NCBI GenBank assembly: GCA_024226105.1
Contig: JAAELZ010000104.1
Location: 1-7,872 of the forward strand
Source of the DNA: Pseudomonadota bacterium
GTDB taxonomy: Bacteria > Pseudomonadota > Gammaproteobacteria > Arenicellales > Poriferihabitantaceae
Direction: 5' to 3'
Length of the DNA stretch: 7,872 nt
Shown here: in pieces, positions 5,792 through 7,872 of the stretch
Layout: each line of letters begins with the position of its first letter
How positions within the stretch are numbered: the first letter of the stretch is position 1
Translations under genes and position numbers: made by a program
Notes under the pieces: model-generated
What the model saw: only the letters and a program-made list of their open reading frames with translations
The model's database searches: none
Told to the model about the DNA's origin: nothing

Positions 5792-6502
5792 TTATTTCTC
5801 TCTGGATATTCTCGAGATACCTAAAACGGAGAATAGTGGCAGAACATCAGCAAAATACTCCACGATGGTATAGGGATCCTGCGTGCTCAGGTCTACTCCC
5901 TGGTTGTATCCATAGCTAACCGCTATCGCAGGAATTTTTGCCGCTTGTGCGGCGTGAATATCGTGGGCAGAATCGCCAACCATCACGCAAGTTTCTGGCG
6001 TTACCCCCATTTCTTCGATAGCAAAAAGCACCGGCTCCGGGTGTGGTTTTTTATGGGTGCAGGTATCGCCGGAAACGATTGAAGTGAAATATTGATCAAT
6101 TTTCAACTGGTTTAAAAGTGGCAGGGTGCAGCTGGCCGGTTTGTTGGTTACGCAGCCGAGGGCAAAACCCTGGTCAAATAAGTCCTTTAGTGTTTCGGGT
6201 ACGCCTTCGTACATATAGCTGTCGACACAGAAGTTCTGTTCATAGTGGCCCATAAACAGAGGATACGCTTTTTCAAACAGCTTGCTGTCCGGCTCGCCAT
6301 CGAAATCTCCGGTGAGGGCACGTTTAACCAGTTTGGGTGTGCCATTGCCAATCCAGCTTTGAATCAACTCAGTAGAGACCGTTTTGTGACCCAGGGTTTC
6401 GAGCATGAAGTTTGCCGCATTAGCGATGTCCGGTGCGGATTCGACCAGCGTGCCATCGAGGTCAAACAAAATGCTGTTTACGGTGAGTGGTGTGGTGTTC
6501 AT
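5792..6502 (-). CDS. gph: Phosphoglycolate phosphatase (HAD superfamily)
   Basis: A 236-residue HAD hydrolase removing phosphate from 2-phosphoglycolate, a by-product of DNA 3'-end repair and of Rubisco oxygenation. All four HAD motifs are visible: motif I FDLDGTLVES (nucleophile D14, acid/base D16), motif II VTNKP (T119), motif III Lys in HKKPHPEP (K151/K152) and motif IV VGDSAHD (D177, D181). The substitution-tolerant cap domain (about 20-95) is of the alpha-helical type. The ATG at 6502 is chosen. An upstream TTG at 6559 would add 19 residues, but these are the translation of a palindromic repeat (HRPRESGDPK), so the longer form is unlikely. No clear Shine-Dalgarno sequence is seen. It lies 98 nt downstream of rpe on the same strand, the common rpe-gph order of Proteobacteria. 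The C-terminus (FSVLGISRISREK) runs somewhat past the usual end. Confidence 0.93.
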   Translation of the reverse strand: MNTTPLTVNSILFDLDGTLVESAPDIANAANFMLETLGHKTVSTELIQSWIGNGTPKLVKRALTGDFDGEPDSKLFEKAYPLFMGHYEQNFCVDSYMYEGVPETLKDLFDQGFALGCVTNKPASCTLPLLNQLKIDQYFTSIVSGDTCTHKKPHPEPVLFAIEEMGVTPETCVMVGDSAHDIHAAQAAKIPAIAVSYGYNQGVDLSTQDPYTIVEYFADVLPLFSVLGISRISREK

Positions 6503-6520
6503 AAAATGTAGGCGTTTTGG

Positions 6521-6540
6521 GTCCCCGCTTTCCCGGGGAC
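6521..6540. repeat. Short palindromic intergenic repeat of the RESGNP-reading type
   Basis: GTCCCCG (6521-6527) and CGGGGAC (6534-6540) form a perfect 7-bp stem around CTTTCC. On the - strand the core CCCCGGGAAAGCGGGGACCC matches the well-known proteobacterial intergenic element whose translation reads R-x-S-R-E-S-G-N-P, here HRPRESGDPK. No T-tract follows on either strand, so it is not a normal terminator. It sits between rpe and gph and may stabilise or process the shared transcript (inference). Other copies cannot be counted from one window. Confidence 0.7.
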
Positions 6541-6600
6541 GATGAGACTGGCCGATCAACTCAGGCCTTCAGGTGGTTTTCGCTGAGGGGGTAATTAGAA

Positions 6601-7287
6601 TTAGACCTTTGCTAATTCCTTACGAAATTGGCCCAGAATGGTATCGTAGGTATTTGCGTCGCCGCTCTGGGCGAAGCTAAAAATCCCGGATCCAGCGACA
6701 AAGGTGTCTGCACCTGCGGCCGCGATTTCCCCGATATTGTCAACTTTTACACCGCCGTCAATTTCCAGACGTATATCCAGGCCGCTATCATCAATGATTT
6801 TTCGGGCCTGGCGCAGCTTACCCAGTGTAGCGGGAATGAAGCTCTGCCCACCAAAGCCCGGGTTTACCGACATCAGTAAAATCATGTCGACTTTATCGAG
6901 TACGTAGTCGAGGTGTGAAAGCGGGGTAGAGGGGTTGAATACCAGGCCTGATTTGCAGCCCTGTTCCTTGATCAGGCCCAGGGTACGATCAATGTGCTCG
7001 GATGCTTCCGGGTGGAAGGTGATGTAGGAGGCGCCTGCTTTGGCGAAATCTGGAATAATACGGTCTACGGGTTTAACCATCAGGTGCACATCAATCGGTG
7101 CGGTTACGCCATGATTGCGCAACGCATCGCACACCAGCGGGCCAATAGTCAGGTTGGGAACGTAGTGGTTGTCCATTACGTCAAAGTGAACGATGTCAGC
7201 TCCGGAAGCCAGGACGTTGTCAACTTCTTCGCCCAGGCGCGCGAAATCAGCAGATAAAATGGAAGGGGCAATTGCGAAATCAGTCAT
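6601..7287 (-). CDS. rpe: Ribulose-phosphate 3-epimerase
   Basis: A cytoplasmic TIM-barrel enzyme interconverting ribulose 5-phosphate and xylulose 5-phosphate in the pentose phosphate pathway, and in the Calvin cycle where present. Its 228 residues match the family length of about 225. Signature stretches are APSILSADFARLGEEV (7-22), IVHFDVMDNHYVPN (32-45, metal ligands H35 and D37), DVHLMV (66-71, H68), VNPGFGGQSFIP (141-152), LEIDGGV (174-180, catalytic and metal-binding D177) and the phosphate-binding end AGADTFVAGSGIF (191-203). All expected catalytic residues are present. The ATG at 7287 fits the conserved N-terminus. The gene precedes gph on the - strand and has a plausible promoter just upstream. 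Confidence is very high. Confidence 0.97.
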   Translation of the reverse strand: MTDFAIAPSILSADFARLGEEVDNVLASGADIVHFDVMDNHYVPNLTIGPLVCDALRNHGVTAPIDVHLMVKPVDRIIPDFAKAGASYITFHPEASEHIDRTLGLIKEQGCKSGLVFNPSTPLSHLDYVLDKVDMILLMSVNPGFGGQSFIPATLGKLRQARKIIDDSGLDIRLEIDGGVKVDNIGEIAAAGADTFVAGSGIFSFAQSGDANTYDTILGQFRKELAKV

Positions 7288-7316
7288 CGGGAAGTCTCGG
7301 GATAATAAACACAGCC

Positions 7317-7345
7317 AATCTAGCCGATTACGAGATAAGTGTCAG
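7317..7345 (-). promoter_or_regulatory. Probable sigma70 promoter of rpe-gph
   Basis: Read on the - strand, CTGACA (7345-7340) matches five of six -35 bases and TAGATT (7322-7317) matches four of six -10 bases, with the optimal 17-bp spacer. Transcription would start near 7310, leaving a leader of about 22 nt before the rpe ATG at 7287. Position and spacing are right, but the assignment rests on consensus matching only. Confidence 0.45.
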
Positions 7346-7592
7346 CCCTACTTATGGAATAGTTTTACGGGTATTCAGGGCACCTCTTAAGTGTCATGAA
7401 TACATACCTTGAGTCCAGTGCTGCTAACGGCCTGGTTGCTAAGTCGTTGTAATAGAATGACTATTGCATTAGCTTAGCACCTTAACCTGGAAAGTGTTGA
7501 ATTTTGATCCGCTTTATCCAGAGCTGTTCGAGATGCCCTGCAGTGGATGCAGAATTAGGTGGGCGGTTCAGCCTATGACAGGATATCGCATC
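7346..7592. other. Non-coding stretch between the Deg-type protease gene and rpe
   Basis: Together with the rpe leader and promoter, the gene-free interval is 305 nt (7288-7592). I see no reading frame with a credible start and family resemblance on either strand. Besides the promoter it holds a long imperfect hairpin (7438-7478) and two small perfect palindromes: CTGCA/TGCAG at 7538-7552 and AGGAT/ATCCT at 7580-7594, which touches the stop codon of the upstream - strand gene. None of these has a following T-tract, so no canonical terminator for the protease gene is identified. Confidence 0.6.
7438..7478. repeat. Imperfect inverted repeat (18-bp arms, 5-nt loop)
   Basis: The left arm 7438-7455 (GCTAAGTCGTTGTAATAG) and right arm 7461-7478 (CTATTGCATTAGCTTAGC) can fold around the loop AATGA. 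As RNA read from the + strand this gives 16 paired positions, three of them G·U, and two mismatches. No T-run follows on either side. It could be a REP-like element, an RNA processing structure or a protein-binding palindrome; no function is assigned. Confidence 0.6.
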
Positions 7593-7872
7593 CTATAAAA
7601 TATTCAATATCACCACTTGCCCGTCGCGCTCTAGATTGAGCGAGAACGGGGTACTGGCCTGTTCAATTTCAGCACGCAACTCGTCAAGTGATTCGATGCG
7701 CTTCTGATTTACGGCGATGATGATATCGTCACGTTTCAGACCGAGTTTCGCAGCCTGTGTGCCGGCCTCAACGGATGCAATGAGTATGGCGCCGCGCGGC
7801 CCGTTACGCGTTGAAATTGTGATATCAAGAAAGTTCGCGCCCGAAAGTTGTCTGTATATTCGTTCGCTGTCA
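7593..7872 (-). CDS. C-terminal PDZ domain of an HtrA/Deg-type periplasmic serine protease (5' truncated by window)
   Basis: On the - strand a frame is open from the window edge to a TAG at 7595-7593, giving 92 residues with no internal start needed. The sequence IYRQLSGANFLDITI, then GAILIASVEAGTQAAKLGLKRDDIIIAVNQKRIESLDELRAEI, then FSLNLERDGQVVILNIL is a complete PDZ fold. It matches the second PDZ domain and extreme C-terminus of DegP/DegQ proteins, including the LxGA lead-in, the AAxxGLxxDDxIIxVN core and the final hydrophobic strand ending close to the stop. The protease domain and first PDZ domain lie beyond the window, so DegP, DegQ or a DegS-like form cannot be separated; the LSGA lead-in favours the two-PDZ forms. 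These proteases and chaperones degrade misfolded envelope proteins. Confidence 0.85.
   Translation of the reverse strand, partial: DSERIYRQLSGANFLDITISTRNGPRGAILIASVEAGTQAAKLGLKRDDIIIAVNQKRIESLDELRAEIEQASTPFSLNLERDGQVVILNIL

Noticed and set aside
5792..5835. Inverted repeats around TCTCGAGA and ATTCTC/GAGAAT as a bidirectional terminator between ompA-like and gph
   Set aside because: They lie inside the gph coding end, are short, and lack a T-tract on either strand.
6503..6559. Longer Gph starting at TTG 6559
   Set aside because: The added residues are the translation of a palindromic repeat and have no HAD-family counterpart.
7390..7440. On the - strand, GTTAGCAGCACTGGACTCA resembles the D-arm to anticodon part of a tRNA
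   Set aside because: No acceptor stem, anticodon stem closure or TΨC arm can be found around it, so it is a chance likeness.

Overview
This window looks like a chromosomal piece from a Gammaproteobacterium of moderate GC content. That assignment is an inference from three things: the rpe–gph pair on one strand, a Do/DegQ-type PDZ protein, and an intergenic hairpin repeat that reads as RESGDP when translated. No rRNA, tRNA, CRISPR array, transposase or integrase is visible, and the species cannot be named from the sequence.

Layout. Bases 1-270 hold the 3' end of a first NosL-family gene on the + strand, followed by a strong intrinsic terminator (334-365). Bases 391-4624 are a tight six-gene + strand cluster: a second NosL-family protein with a CPVCGM motif, a small one-helix membrane-anchored protein, a four-helix FtsX/MacB-type ABC permease, its ATPase, an about eight-helix membrane protein with a His-rich CPFC motif, and a TlpA-like thioredoxin lipoprotein. 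Gaps inside the cluster are 47 and 16 nt, and three junctions overlap. After a 195-nt gap comes an OmpA-family barrel plus peptidoglycan-binding protein (4820-5764) with a strong ribosome binding site. It converges on the - strand pair rpe (7287-6601) and gph (6502-5792). These two are separated by a short palindromic repeat and are probably transcribed from a recognisable promoter at 7345-7317. A 305-nt non-coding stretch with a long imperfect hairpin follows. The window ends in the C-terminal PDZ domain of a - strand HtrA/Deg-type protease.

How the genes may work together. NosL proteins are periplasmic or outer-membrane-facing copper(I) proteins. TlpA proteins are periplasmic thiol reductants. 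FtsX/MacB-type transporters act on periplasmic or lipoprotein substrates without moving them through the inner membrane. Their co-linearity with a Cys/His-rich polytopic membrane protein suggests one envelope copper-handling or cuproprotein-maturation machine whose NosL cysteines are kept reduced by the TlpA-like protein. This is inference from context; no gene here is proved to act on copper. The cluster is the most interesting part of the window. rpe (pentose phosphate or Calvin cycle) and gph (2-phosphoglycolate salvage) are ordinary housekeeping genes.
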